In this document: positions 50,561-59,433 of the stretch, piece after piece | Numbering within the stretch: the first letter of the stretch is position 1 | Layout of the letters: each line of letters opens with the position of its first letter | NCBI GenBank assembly: GCA_934317005.1 | Contig: CAKREB010000007.1 | Coordinates: forward strand, 62,001-126,000 | Reading direction: 5' to 3' | Source of the DNA: an uncultured Lachnospiraceae bacterium | GTDB taxonomy: Bacteria; Bacillota; Clostridia; Lachnospirales; Lachnospiraceae | DNA: 64,000 bases | The notes under the pieces: generated by a model | The model's input: only the letters and a program-made list of their open reading frames with translations | Databases searched by the model: none | What the model was told of the DNA's origin: nothing | Program-made: the position numbers and the translations under genes

Positions 50561-51496
50561 TTATTTTCTAATCTTAATCGTTTCCGTCGCACATTCATAC
50601 CAATATACAGAGCCTGATAAAAATTCTTCTCTGGATACAAACTGTTCATTTGCCTCCTGTACCATCTCATAAAGCTCTTCCTCACTTCCGACCGCATGTT
50701 CCGGAATAGCCAGAAATTCATGGATGCTGCTTGGCAAAAGATAATAATCTTCCCCAAACACATTGCCTACCGTCTTAAGCGTATCCGGATATAATATTAC
50801 AGAGGCACCATTGATTCCATTACTGTTTGTGATCACATAAGGATCTGTCACCTGTTTAGACTCCATATCCGCATACAATGTTTCCTCCAATGCTGCCCAT
50901 TCGCTGTCCTTCTCCTGCAATAACTGCTTTAACATAGAATGCATACTACAGATTCTTTCCGGAAACAACCGTCTGGTATTCTCTCTCGCTAGAGAAAAGA
51001 CTTCCGGAGCCGTCATATTCCATTCATCAAGCCACCTCTGGCTGATTTTTACCGATCCGATACCATCATCTTCATTTCGCACTATAATATAAAACACTAC
51101 TGCCATGTCTAAGAATCTGATGTACGGTATTGTCTGAAACATCTCTTTATTTTTCTCATAAGATACCAGTCGAAACGTAATCTTATCTTCACATGCTTCA
51201 AAAGACGGATCAAGCATCGGAACCTGCTCCTGCTTGACTGTTGCAATGTATATCTCATATATCTGTTCTGCCAACATCTGCATATCTTTTCCCTGACAGT
51301 ACTCTTCATAATAAAGATTCAAATAAAAATTAGGAGAAATCCCCCTGTCCTCTGCCAAAATAACCATGCTGTCTAACTCTGTCGCATTGTTCTTTACCAC
51401 CTTATGAATCTCTACATGAACGGAATCTTCAAACTTATCTTTCACTATTACCTGCATTTCTTTACAAAAATCCTGATATTCTTTTCTTTCTTCCAT
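50561..51496 (-). CDS. DUF5688-type protein
   Basis: A 311-aa protein starting MEERKEYQDFCKEMQVIVKD at ATG 51496, with AAAGGAAG upstream. It has KNNATELDSMVILAEDRGIS, then ISPNFYLNLYYEEYCQGKDM and ITFRLVSYEKNKEMF, a pattern I associate with DUF5688 proteins of Lachnospiraceae, which share the early TxLxxMVI...ISPTIYLN stretch. The C-terminal part has DPYVITNSNGINGASVILYP and YYLLPSSIHEFLAIP, similar to a DUF1444-like scaffold. There is no signal or membrane span. The function is unknown and the gene stands alone, preceded by a 680-bp gene-free stretch. Confidence 0.7.
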   Translation of the reverse strand: MEERKEYQDFCKEMQVIVKDKFEDSVHVEIHKVVKNNATELDSMVILAEDRGISPNFYLNLYYEEYCQGKDMQMLAEQIYEIYIATVKQEQVPMLDPSFEACEDKITFRLVSYEKNKEMFQTIPYIRFLDMAVVFYIIVRNEDDGIGSVKISQRWLDEWNMTAPEVFSLARENTRRLFPERICSMHSMLKQLLQEKDSEWAALEETLYADMESKQVTDPYVITNSNGINGASVILYPDTLKTVGNVFGEDYYLLPSSIHEFLAIPEHAVGSEEELYEMVQEANEQFVSREEFLSGSVYWYECATETIKIRK

Positions 51497-52093
51497 AAAC
51501 TTCCTTTCCATTTTTAAAATTCCCTGCAAATCCTAATACCGCGAATTATTTCCACCCTATTATCGCTTTTGTTCAAAACATATTAGCAGTAAACTAAAAA
51601 TTTCTTCTGCTTTGTGTATATCCAATAACCTGCTTTTGATTGTGACTTATCGTATACGACAAAGCCACTGCAAATCCTTTGTCAAACAGTAAGCTGGTAT
51701 ATCTCAGACAGTAACTGGGAGAATATGGTAATTACCGCATGAAATTGTACGCATCTAAATGTTAAACTTAATCGTTAGGATTTTTGTCGCATTCTCTGAT
51801 GAAACAATTTTTAACATAACATATTTTATTTCTTTTCTAGTTGATTTTCTGAAAAATATCTTGAAATATCAAAATAGAATCATAGAATACTTCTTTAGAA
51901 CTGATAAGACTTGCTTTATGCATCTAAGAATATGCTCTTTCAAACACTTTTTTGCTTTCACTGCATCTTCTCTTTCTAATCCTCTGCACTTGCAGTTATC
52001 GAAGAAATTTTCTATCACTAGAGTATCAGATTGCTGTCTTTTTGACAATATTCAAAACTACTAAAACTTTTTGTTCCAATTATCCGATTCATC
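51497..52093. other. Gene-free AT-rich region upstream of DUF5688 gene
   Basis: About 600 bp with no gene I can support. The plus-strand open frame at 51759-52064 has no ribosome site or recognisable domain. On the minus strand near 51610-51740 a short open frame reads KGFAVALSYTISHNQKQV and could be a degenerate gene end, but I do not recognise it. An ACAGTAA direct-repeat pair with a 22-bp period is at 51686-51715. Confidence 0.5.
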
Positions 52094-52139
52094 AAAAAAG
52101 CACAAGAGGAGATTTCATAAAATTCTTCTCCTCTTGTGC
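52094..52139 (-). terminator. Strong terminator of the nfn operon
   Basis: Minus strand: GCACAAGAGGAGA pairs with TCTCCTCTTGTGC, then TTTTTT (52094-52099). The stem is 13 bp with an AT-rich loop, 44 bp after the stop codon. Confidence 0.9.
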
Positions 52140-52182
52140 AATATTACTTTTTCAGACTAATTTTTTGTTCAAAATCACGAAC

Positions 52183-53571
52183 TTATTTGCTTAAAAATTC
52201 ATGAATACCCTTAGCAGCAGCCTTTCCTGCGCCCATTGCAAGGATTACGGTAGCTGCACCTGTAACAGCATCACCACCGGCATATACCTTTGCCTTTGTT
52301 GTCTGACCATTTTCCTCTTCTGCTACAATACATTTTCTCTTGTTGATCTCAAGTCCCTTTGTAGTAGATGAAATCAATGGATTTGGACTGGTACCAAGTG
52401 ACATGATAACAGTATCAACATCTAATACAAACTCAGAACCCGGTACTTCAACCGGTCTTCTACGACCTGACTCATCCGGCTCACCAAGTTCCATACGAAT
52501 ACATCTCATTCCACTTACATTACCGTCTTCATCTTCTAAGATTTCAACCGGGTTTGTTAAAAGATCAAAGATGATTCCCTCTTCCTTTGCATGGTGTACT
52601 TCTTCTACACGCGCCGGAAGCTCTTCTTCACTACGACGATATACGATATGCACATCAGCACCCAGACGAAGAGCTGTTCTTGCAGCATCCATCGCAACAT
52701 TACCACCACCAACAACAGCTACTTTCCTGCCGGCTACAATCGGTGTTGCATAAGAATCGTCAAATGCTTTCATCAAATTGCTACGTGTCAGGTACTCATT
52801 CGCTGAGAACACACCATTTGCATTTTCTCCCGGGATTCCCATAAATCTAGGAAGTCCGGCACCGGAACCTACAAATACTGCATCAAATCCCTCTTCATTT
52901 AACAGCTCATCGATTGTTGTTGCCTTACCGATTACGACATTTGTTTCAATCTTAACACCGAGTGATTTTACATTTTCTACTTCCTTATCAACGACCTTGC
53001 TCTTTGGAAGACGGAACTCCGGAATTCCGTAAGATAACACACCACCGGCTTTATGCAATGCCTCGAAAATAGTAACGTCATAACCAAGCTTTGCAAGATC
53101 TCCGGCACAGGTAAGTCCTGCAGGGCCGGAACCGATAACGGCAACCTTCTTACCATTCATTGATTCTGCCTTTGCAGGCTTGATTCCCTCTTCTCTTGCT
53201 GTATCTGCAACAAAACGCTCCAGCTTACCAATTGAAACAGCATCGCCCTTAATACCACGAACACACTTTGCTTCGCACTGGCTCTCCTGTGGACATACAC
53301 GACCACAAACAGCAGGAAGCGCAGAAAACTGACTGATTACCTGATATGCACCCTCTACATTTCCTTCTTCTACTTCCTTAATGAATCCCGGAATATTAAT
53401 ATTAACAGGACATCCCTTGACACACTGTGGATTTTTACACTTCAGGCAGCGTGTTGCTTCTGCCATTGCCTCTTCCTTATTATAACCAAGACAAACCTCT
53501 TCAAAGTTTGTAGCACGAACCTTTGGATCCTGCTCACGTACAGGAACTCTCTTTAATACATCTACTTCCAT
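52183..53571 (-). CDS. nfnB: NADPH-dependent glutamate synthase small subunit-like / NfnB
   Basis: A 462-aa flavoprotein. The N-terminal ferredoxin-like part has C42, C45, C50 and C54 (RCLKCKNPQCVKGCP) and C89, C93, C99, C103 (CGRVCPQESQCEAKC) for two [4Fe-4S] clusters. The FAD-binding motif VAVIGSGPAGLTCAGDLA is at 143-160, and VAVVGGGNVAMDAARTA binds NADP(H). The partner gene 34 bp upstream is an FAD/[2Fe-2S] subunit, so together they form the electron-bifurcating NADH-dependent reduced ferredoxin:NADP oxidoreductase of anaerobes. A classical GltD working with a GltB is possible but no gltB is adjacent. Confidence 0.9.
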   Translation of the reverse strand: MEVDVLKRVPVREQDPKVRATNFEEVCLGYNKEEAMAEATRCLKCKNPQCVKGCPVNINIPGFIKEVEEGNVEGAYQVISQFSALPAVCGRVCPQESQCEAKCVRGIKGDAVSIGKLERFVADTAREEGIKPAKAESMNGKKVAVIGSGPAGLTCAGDLAKLGYDVTIFEALHKAGGVLSYGIPEFRLPKSKVVDKEVENVKSLGVKIETNVVIGKATTIDELLNEEGFDAVFVGSGAGLPRFMGIPGENANGVFSANEYLTRSNLMKAFDDSYATPIVAGRKVAVVGGGNVAMDAARTALRLGADVHIVYRRSEEELPARVEEVHHAKEEGIIFDLLTNPVEILEDEDGNVSGMRCIRMELGEPDESGRRRPVEVPGSEFVLDVDTVIMSLGTSPNPLISSTTKGLEINKRKCIVAEEENGQTTKAKVYAGGDAVTGAATVILAMGAGKAAAKGIHEFLSK

Positions 53572-53604
53572 GATAGCTTTCCTTTCTATGTATGTTTCCG
53601 TTAA

Positions 53605-54489
53605 TTATCCGTTACACTGACCACATCCGCCGTGATGTGTTTCGCCTTCTTCAAGACGAAGCATTGCACGTCCCTCTTCTGTTTTGTACATTCTCTGACG
53701 CTGCATTGCCTGATCAAAGTCTACCAGATGACCATCAAACTCAGGTCCGTCTACACATGCAAACTTAATCTCATCTCCCACCTGCAAACGACAAGCACCG
53801 CACATACCTGTTCCATCTACCATGATAGGATTCATGCTTACAATTGTTGGAATATTCAGTTCCTTTGTTAAAATTGTTACAAATTTCATCATAATCATTG
53901 GGCCGATTGCAATCACTCTTGTATATTCTTTTCCCTGATTTTTCACCAGTTCATTGATCTGATCACAGGCATTTCCCTTAAATCCATAAGAACCATCATC
54001 TGTAGCAATGTAAAGATTCTTTGCAACTTTTCCCATCGCTTCTTCTAAGATCAAAATGTCCTTTGTACGGGCACCGATGATAACATCAACATCAATACCA
54101 TGCTCCTTCATCCACTTAACCTGTGGATATACAGGTGCTGTACCAACACCACCACATACAAAAAGAAGCTTTTCTTTCTTTAACTCATCCTCAGATAATT
54201 CTAATAATTCTGATGGACATCCGAGAGGACCTACAAAATCCATAAAAGACTCGCCTACTTCGTATTTAGCCATCTCATGAGTAGAAGCACCTACTGTCTG
54301 AAATACAATGGTAACGGTTCCTTTTTCTCTGTCATAATCGCATACCGTCAATGGGATACGCTCTCCCTTTTCATCCATCTTCACAATGACAAACTGTCCC
54401 GGTTGACAGGACTTTGCTACTCTGGGTGCCTCAATATCCATAAGCCAGATATTATTGGCAAGATATTCTTTCTTCAAAATCTTATACAT
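53605..54489 (-). CDS. nfnA: Sulfide/dihydroorotate dehydrogenase-like FAD/NAD-binding subunit, NfnA
   Basis: A 294-aa protein of the ferredoxin reductase fold. RIPLTVCDYDREKG contacts FAD, FVCGGVGTAPVYPQVKWM binds NAD, and DGTGMCGACRLQVGDEIKF with a further Cys (KFACVDGPEFDGH) makes the [2Fe-2S] site typical of PyrK-like subunits. The C-terminus is rich in His and Cys (THHGGCGQCNG). It forms a heterodimer with the following gene, in which electrons from NADPH are bifurcated to NAD and ferredoxin or run the reverse way. It starts the pair. Confidence 0.92.
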   Translation of the reverse strand: MYKILKKEYLANNIWLMDIEAPRVAKSCQPGQFVIVKMDEKGERIPLTVCDYDREKGTVTIVFQTVGASTHEMAKYEVGESFMDFVGPLGCPSELLELSEDELKKEKLLFVCGGVGTAPVYPQVKWMKEHGIDVDVIIGARTKDILILEEAMGKVAKNLYIATDDGSYGFKGNACDQINELVKNQGKEYTRVIAIGPMIMMKFVTILTKELNIPTIVSMNPIMVDGTGMCGACRLQVGDEIKFACVDGPEFDGHLVDFDQAMQRQRMYKTEEGRAMLRLEEGETHHGGCGQCNG

Positions 54490-54548
54490 AATAAGCCTCC
54501 ATCTTTCTTTTTCTAATACCCCATTGTATCTTCAGGGTATCTGACTTT

Positions 54549-55034
54549 TTATTTAAAAACATCCAGATTTTCACAACGTGATAGAAAACTGTTTGAAAAT
54601 CTTTCATCATGACTAACATTTTCTCCAAACCAGTCCGGCGGAGTAAAATGTAATGCATCCTCTTCATCTGCAAATTCTACTTCAATAAAATACAATCCGT
54701 CAAGCCTTCCATGAAAAACATCAAGTTCACCTGTATGACCACTTGGCAGCGGAATAATATAGCGGGTCTTTTGAATCAGATAATGATCTGCCTTCTCGCG
54801 CAGATGATAATATCCCTCCTGTGTCAGCTCTGCTTCCAGTTCCTGACTCACCCTGACATTACTCTCAGCCTCCAGCGAAACGCCCGACTTATATGTCAGA
54901 ATATATCTTTCATTGCTTTTTCGAATCCGCACAACCGGCCGGGTACATAAGTATCCCTGCTCTATTTCTTTTTTAGGATAAGCTTCCAGATTATCCGGAA
55001 GCTTTTTAATTTGAAATTTTTTTTCAATTTCCAT
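54549..55034 (-). CDS. CYTH-domain protein (triphosphate tunnel metalloenzyme)
   Basis: A 161-aa protein starting MEIEKKFQIKKLPDNLEAYP, with the ExExK metal/triphosphate motif at residues 2-6. Basic strand motifs follow (RPVVRIRKSNERYILTYKSG, YLIQKTRYIIPL), then GELDVFHGRLDGLYFIEVEF with the conserved acidic pair. CYTH enzymes hydrolyse triphosphate or act on adenylyl and thiamine triphosphate; the specific substrate is not shown here. The gene is placed 59 bp upstream of nfnA on the same strand, with a weak ATACCC/GGGGTAT hairpin between. Confidence 0.88.
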   Translation of the reverse strand: MEIEKKFQIKKLPDNLEAYPKKEIEQGYLCTRPVVRIRKSNERYILTYKSGVSLEAESNVRVSQELEAELTQEGYYHLREKADHYLIQKTRYIIPLPSGHTGELDVFHGRLDGLYFIEVEFADEEDALHFTPPDWFGENVSHDERFSNSFLSRCENLDVFK

Positions 55035-55105
55035 ATATCATAACCTTTTCTTCACTACATTTCAAGAATTTCGCTGCATCCAAAAAATGTTATTTTCGGA
55101 ACTTT

Positions 55106-55300
55106 CTATTCTGCCTTAGTGCCTGCTGTTTCAGACAAAGGCTGCTGCTTTGCATTTTTCTTCTTTCGCAATGTAATGCCAAGCATGATTCCGGCAAATG
55201 CAACTACCGCACTGATAATAAACTTTACCAGATACCATAAAAAAGCACCTCCAAATGTAAAATCTGCAATCCCCTTTGCTAAAAGCGTTGTCAACATCAT
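55106..55300 (-). CDS. Small conserved membrane protein (64 aa)
   Basis: A 64-aa protein, MMLTTLLAKGIADFTFGGAF then LWYLVKFIISAVVAFAGIML and a basic KKKNAKQQPLSETAG tail. One long hydrophobic stretch (about 17-45) would cross the membrane once or twice. GGTGAAG precedes the ATG. A 24-bp perfect palindrome (55319-55342) lies 19 bp before the start, so regulation at that site is likely. The pattern recurs in Lachnospiraceae genomes but its role is unknown. Confidence 0.72.
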   Translation of the reverse strand: MMLTTLLAKGIADFTFGGAFLWYLVKFIISAVVAFAGIMLGITLRKKKNAKQQPLSETAGTKAE

Positions 55301-55318
55301 ATCTTCACCACACCTTTC

Positions 55319-55342
55319 TAAAAGTCATATATGACTTTTTAT
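55319..55342. repeat. 24-bp perfect palindrome between hisIE and the 64-aa gene
   Basis: TAAAAAGTCATA is followed directly by its reverse complement. In RNA it could fold into a stem of about 10 bp with a 4-nt loop ending in a U-run, so it may be a bidirectional terminator/attenuator or an operator. Confidence 0.7.
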
Positions 55343-55410
55343 GATACCCTCTATCCTCTGTCTTCTTTCGATCTCTTTTCAAAACGAAGACAAATACGTA
55401 CATAAAACAG

Positions 55411-56673
55411 CTATCTTCTGTTTACCAGCTCTTTTGTAATATCATCCCAGTCCAGATCACACTCTGCCATCAAAACCATCATGTGATAAAGGAAATCAGC
55501 AATTTCGTATTTTAATTCCTCTGCATCAGGATTCTTCGCTGCAATGATGATCTCGGAAGCTTCTTCACCGCATTTCTTTAAAATCTTATCAATTCCCTTA
55601 TCAAACAGATAATTTGTATAAGAACCTTCTTTCGGATGATTCTTGCGCTCCATAATGATATTAAAATCATCTGTCAGAACTGTATGTGGATTTGTTGATA
55701 CATAGTCTTTCTTTGCCAGCTCCTTGAAAAAGCAGCTATAGCTTCCTGTGTGACATGCTGCGCCAATCTGACGAACCTTTGCTAAAATGGTATCATTGTC
55801 ACAATCTAGCATCAATGATTTCACATACTGGAAGTGACCGGAAGTTTCTCCCTTTAGCCATAGTTTTTGACGACTACGGCTGTAATATGTCATTTTACCG
55901 GTTTCCAAAGTCTTGCGATAGGACTCTTCATTCATATAGGCAACCATCAGCACATCATTTGTGCGATAATCCTGAACCACAACCGGGATCAAGCCATTAT
56001 CCAACAGCTTAAAGTCTGAAAAATCAATCAGACTTTCAAATACTTCCACATCAATACCCTGCTTTTTAAGCCCTCTTTTGGCCTTATAGATATCTTTTTC
56101 CTCAAAGTAGTTTGTCATAACTGCCTGTACCGTAGGATAAGAAAAAATTTCTGCCAGATCATTACGGATCAGTCCGTCACGAACCATCACTTCAATCTTT
56201 GTATTTGAAATCGCATCTGCAAAACTCTTCGTCGTATCAATATGCTTTAGGATTGCTGTTCCAAATCCCATTTCATAAAAAGCATCTAACTGCTCTGCAC
56301 TTTGAAAATCTGCACGCATATCAATCTCGATTGCTAACTTATCCTTTCCAAAGCGCCCCACAATCTGCTGCAGTTCTTTCTCTGCCGGCATCAGAGCCTT
56401 TCGAATGACCACCTTTGAAGCTCCTGTATAAAGTGCTTTTTTTGCGTCTTCAAAACGCTCCACATAGCTTCCCACATAAAACGGAACATCAATCTGCTTT
56501 TCAATCTGACGGACAGTCGATAAAAATTCTTCACGAGATGCCTCATCCCCTGAAAAGTTATACAAATAAAGACCGTCTGCGCCTTCGCAGGAATAATGAT
56601 CTGCCAGGCGTATCACACTTCCGGACATCTCATTTTCTGCATTGATAAATGAAATCAATTTCTTTTGACTCAT
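55411..56673 (-). CDS. hisI: Phosphoribosyl-AMP cyclohydrolase/phosphoribosyl-ATP pyrophosphatase with N-terminal degenerate HisF-like domain
   Basis: A 420-aa fusion starting MSQKKLISFINAENEMSGSV at ATG 56673, with GGAGG upstream. Residues about 1-205 form a HisA/HisF-like TIM barrel, but the catalytic Asp of the usual CLD start is replaced (SFINAE) and the phosphate-binding GGG loop is changed (GSYVERFEDA), so it is probably not an active cyclase. HisI follows with WLKGETSGHFQYVKSL and the metal Cys in GAACHTGSYSCF. HisE ends the protein (YLFDKGIDKILKKCGEEASE). It carries out steps two and three of histidine synthesis. It is the last his gene of the cluster, 29 bp after hisB. Confidence 0.92.
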   Translation of the reverse strand: MSQKKLISFINAENEMSGSVIRLADHYSCEGADGLYLYNFSGDEASREEFLSTVRQIEKQIDVPFYVGSYVERFEDAKKALYTGASKVVIRKALMPAEKELQQIVGRFGKDKLAIEIDMRADFQSAEQLDAFYEMGFGTAILKHIDTTKSFADAISNTKIEVMVRDGLIRNDLAEIFSYPTVQAVMTNYFEEKDIYKAKRGLKKQGIDVEVFESLIDFSDFKLLDNGLIPVVVQDYRTNDVLMVAYMNEESYRKTLETGKMTYYSRSRQKLWLKGETSGHFQYVKSLMLDCDNDTILAKVRQIGAACHTGSYSCFFKELAKKDYVSTNPHTVLTDDFNIIMERKNHPKEGSYTNYLFDKGIDKILKKCGEEASEIIIAAKNPDAEELKYEIADFLYHMMVLMAECDLDWDDITKELVNRR

Positions 56674-56702
56674 TCTTCTCCTCCATTTCAACCGGTATCT
56701 CT

Positions 56703-57293
56703 CTACAAACTCCCTTTTGTAGACAATACATCCGTAATTCTTTCATCATAAGAAACGGCCTGATCTAACGCCTTAGCAAAAGCCTTAAAAGCTGCCTCTA
56801 TAATATGATGGTTATTCTGTCCATCTAACATCTTAAGATGCAGATTCATCTGTGCTGCATAACTGACTGCATAGAAAAATTCATGAACCATCTCCGTGTC
56901 AAATTCCCCTACCTTTGGCACAGAAAACTGAAGATTTTCCTGCAAATATGGTCTTCCCGAAAGATCCAGTGCACACAGGACTAATGTTTCATCCATCGGA
57001 AGTATGAAATTTCCAAAACGCCTGATTCCCTTTTTCTCTCCAACAGCCTTACTGATTGCCTGTCCGAGCACAATTCCCGTATCCTCAATGGTATGATGGG
57101 AATCCACTTCCAAATCTCCACTGACAGATACCTGCAGATCAAACAGACCATGTCTTGCAAAACTGTTGAGCATATGATCAAAAAAACCAATTCCGGTAGA
57201 AATCTCTGCTTTTCCTGTTCCATCCAGATTTAATGTGATCTGAATATCTGTTTCACCTGTTTTTCTAGTAACCGTTGCAATTCTTTCTTTCAT
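56703..57293 (-). CDS. hisB: Imidazoleglycerol-phosphate dehydratase
   Basis: A 196-aa protein with two copies of the metal-binding pattern: GFFDHMLNSFARHGLFDL, DSHHTIEDTGIVLGQA and later MVHEFFYAVSYAAQMNLH, NNHHIIEAAFKAFAKAL. It dehydrates imidazoleglycerol phosphate and has no phosphatase domain, as usual for Gram-positives. ATG at 57293 is preferred; the longer frame adds only MVSN. The gene lies 98 bp after hisD and 29 bp before the hisI fusion. Confidence 0.96.
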   Translation of the reverse strand: MKERIATVTRKTGETDIQITLNLDGTGKAEISTGIGFFDHMLNSFARHGLFDLQVSVSGDLEVDSHHTIEDTGIVLGQAISKAVGEKKGIRRFGNFILPMDETLVLCALDLSGRPYLQENLQFSVPKVGEFDTEMVHEFFYAVSYAAQMNLHLKMLDGQNNHHIIEAAFKAFAKALDQAVSYDERITDVLSTKGSL

Positions 57294-57391
57294 ATTGCTA
57301 ACCAAACCTTTCCATGAATCTATTATTTAGTATAACCGATTCCAACGGACAATACAACCGGAACCGTTTTTTTGCAGGAATGCATCAGAAA

Positions 57392-58684
57392 TTAATCTTC
57401 AAAACGAACAGCAATGGAGTTTGCATGTGCCGTCAGCTTCTCTGCCGTTGCAAAGTCTTCAATGTCCGTGTGGATTCTGCGCAGTGCCTCCTCAGAATAT
57501 GAAATGATGCTTGACTTTTTAATAAAGTCATCTACAGACAGTGGTGAGAAGAACTTTGCTGTTCCATTTGTCGGTAAAACATGATTTGGACCGGCAAAAT
57601 AATCTCCCAGAGGTTCGCTGCTGTATTCTCCGAGGAAAATAGCACCTGCATTTCTAATTCTTGTCATAGTGTCAAACGGATTCTTTGTCACAATCTCAAG
57701 ATGCTCTGAAGCAATCTCATTTGCCGTAGCAATTGCTTCATCCATCGAATCTGCTACCAAAATGTATCCATAGTTATCTAAAGACTTCTGAATGATCTCT
57801 TTTCGCGACAGCTTCTGTACAAAGCCTTCTACTTCCTTAGAAACCTTTTTGGCTAACTCTTCACTTGTTGTCACAAGGATTGCAGATGCCATTTCATCAT
57901 GCTCTGCCTGTGATAACAGATCGGCTGCCACATAACGTGGATTGGCTGTTTCATCAGCAAGAACCAGGATTTCACTTGGTCCGGCAATCGAATCAATGCT
58001 AACATGACCATATACAGCCTTCTTTGCCAATGCAACAAAAATATTTCCAGGTCCAACGATCTTGTCGACTTTTTTAATACTCTCTGTACCATATGCCAGT
58101 GCTGCGATTGCCTGTGCCCCACCGACTTTATATACTTCATCTACACCAGCCTCATGAGCTGCCACTAAAGTGATAGGATATACCTTACCATCCTTTCCGG
58201 GTGGTGTAGTCATCACGATCTTATCGACACCGGCAACCTTTGCCGGAACAATATTCATCAAAACAGAAGACGGATATACAGCCTTTCCACCCGGTACATA
58301 TACACCAACACGCTCCAGTGCCGTTACCTTCTGACCAAGTAAAGTTCCATCCGGTTTACTGTCAAACCAGCTGTAACGTACCTGTTTTTCATGATATTCC
58401 CTAATATTTTTGAGTGCCTTTCGGATAATCTCTACTAAATGAGAATCAACCTTCGTATATGCTTCTTCAATCTCTTCCTTTGTTACACGGAATGTGTCCG
58501 AAGTAATCTCTACCCCATCAAATTTTTTCGTATAATCAAACAGAGCCTGATCTTTTCCCTTTTTTACTGTTTCAATAATCTCATTTACCGTACTCTCATA
58601 CTCACTATATTGATTTGGGCTTCTTTTTAAAAGGTTTTCTAATATGTTTGCTTTTTCCTTTTCCGTCAATTTTACAATTCTCAT
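57392..58684 (-). CDS. hisD: Histidinol dehydrogenase
   Basis: A 430-aa protein starting MRIVKLTEKEKANILENLLK at ATG 58684, with AGAGGAG upstream. Typical signatures are GVYVPGGKAVYPSSVLMNIV, AGVDEVYKVGGAQAIAALAY, SIAGPSEILVLAD and LLSQAEHDEMASAILVT. It oxidises histidinol to histidine with two NAD and a zinc ion. It lies between hisG and hisB; the 93-bp gap after hisG holds no visible promoter or terminator. Confidence 0.97.
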   Translation of the reverse strand: MRIVKLTEKEKANILENLLKRSPNQYSEYESTVNEIIETVKKGKDQALFDYTKKFDGVEITSDTFRVTKEEIEEAYTKVDSHLVEIIRKALKNIREYHEKQVRYSWFDSKPDGTLLGQKVTALERVGVYVPGGKAVYPSSVLMNIVPAKVAGVDKIVMTTPPGKDGKVYPITLVAAHEAGVDEVYKVGGAQAIAALAYGTESIKKVDKIVGPGNIFVALAKKAVYGHVSIDSIAGPSEILVLADETANPRYVAADLLSQAEHDEMASAILVTTSEELAKKVSKEVEGFVQKLSRKEIIQKSLDNYGYILVADSMDEAIATANEIASEHLEIVTKNPFDTMTRIRNAGAIFLGEYSSEPLGDYFAGPNHVLPTNGTAKFFSPLSVDDFIKKSSIISYSEEALRRIHTDIEDFATAEKLTAHANSIAVRFED

Positions 58685-58777
58685 ATGCACTCCTCTTTTC
58701 TTTTGCTCCATTGCCAAACTGCTGCACTCCATCCCTTTTCACTTCTCTTTATACTGCTGCTTCAGGTTAGTTTCAGA

Positions 58778-59419
58778 TTACTCCGGAATCACTGTCTTTA
58801 ACTGCTTCAACAACTTTGTGATGCGCTCGTGCTGCATTTTCATGCTCACTTCATTTACCACAACTCTTGCTGATAGCGGACAGATCTCTTCTAACACTTC
58901 CAGACCATTTTCCTTTAAGGTAGAACCTGTTTCCACAATATCAACGATCACCTCAGACAAACCAACGATCGGCGCAAGCTCTACAGAACCATTTAACTTA
59001 ATGATCTCCACTGTCTGATGCTTTTTGTTGTAAAAGTAATCCTTTGCAATACTTGGATATTTGCTTGCCACACGGATCAAAGAACCATTATTCAAAAGCT
59101 CTTTTGCACTTGCCGGACCGGCTACACACATGCGGCATTTTCCACAATTCAGATCCAGAACTTCGTATAACTTTCTTCCTTCCTCCAAAATAGTGTCTTT
59201 ACCAACCACACCGATATCTGCAGCACCTAACTCTACATACGTCGGCACATCCGTTGCTTTCGACAAAAAGAACTTAAATCCCAACTCTTCATTGACAAAA
59301 ATAAGCTTTCTTGTCTTTTCATCTTTCATTTCCTCACAGGTAATTCCTATCTGTTCCAGTAAGGCAAGGGTCTGTTTGGCTAATCTGCCCTTTGCCAATG
59401 CAAATGTAATATATCTCAT
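58778..59419 (-). CDS. hisG: ATP phosphoribosyltransferase, short form
   Basis: A 213-aa short-form HisG (ALAKGRLAKQTLALLEQIG, AADIGVVGKDTILEEG, AGPASAKELLNNGSLIRVAS, VETGSTLKENGLEVLEEI). It lacks the C-terminal regulatory domain of the long form and needs HisZ, which is encoded 14 bp upstream. It joins ATP and PRPP in the first, feedback-controlled step of histidine synthesis. Confidence 0.97.
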   Translation of the reverse strand: MRYITFALAKGRLAKQTLALLEQIGITCEEMKDEKTRKLIFVNEELGFKFFLSKATDVPTYVELGAADIGVVGKDTILEEGRKLYEVLDLNCGKCRMCVAGPASAKELLNNGSLIRVASKYPSIAKDYFYNKKHQTVEIIKLNGSVELAPIVGLSEVIVDIVETGSTLKENGLEVLEEICPLSARVVVNEVSMKMQHERITKLLKQLKTVIPE

Positions 59420-59433
59420 AGTAATCTCCGTTC

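Noticed and set aside
51759..52064. Plus-strand 101-residue open frame
   Set aside because: No ribosome site, no domain, skewed composition from AT-rich DNA, and it runs toward the nfn terminator.
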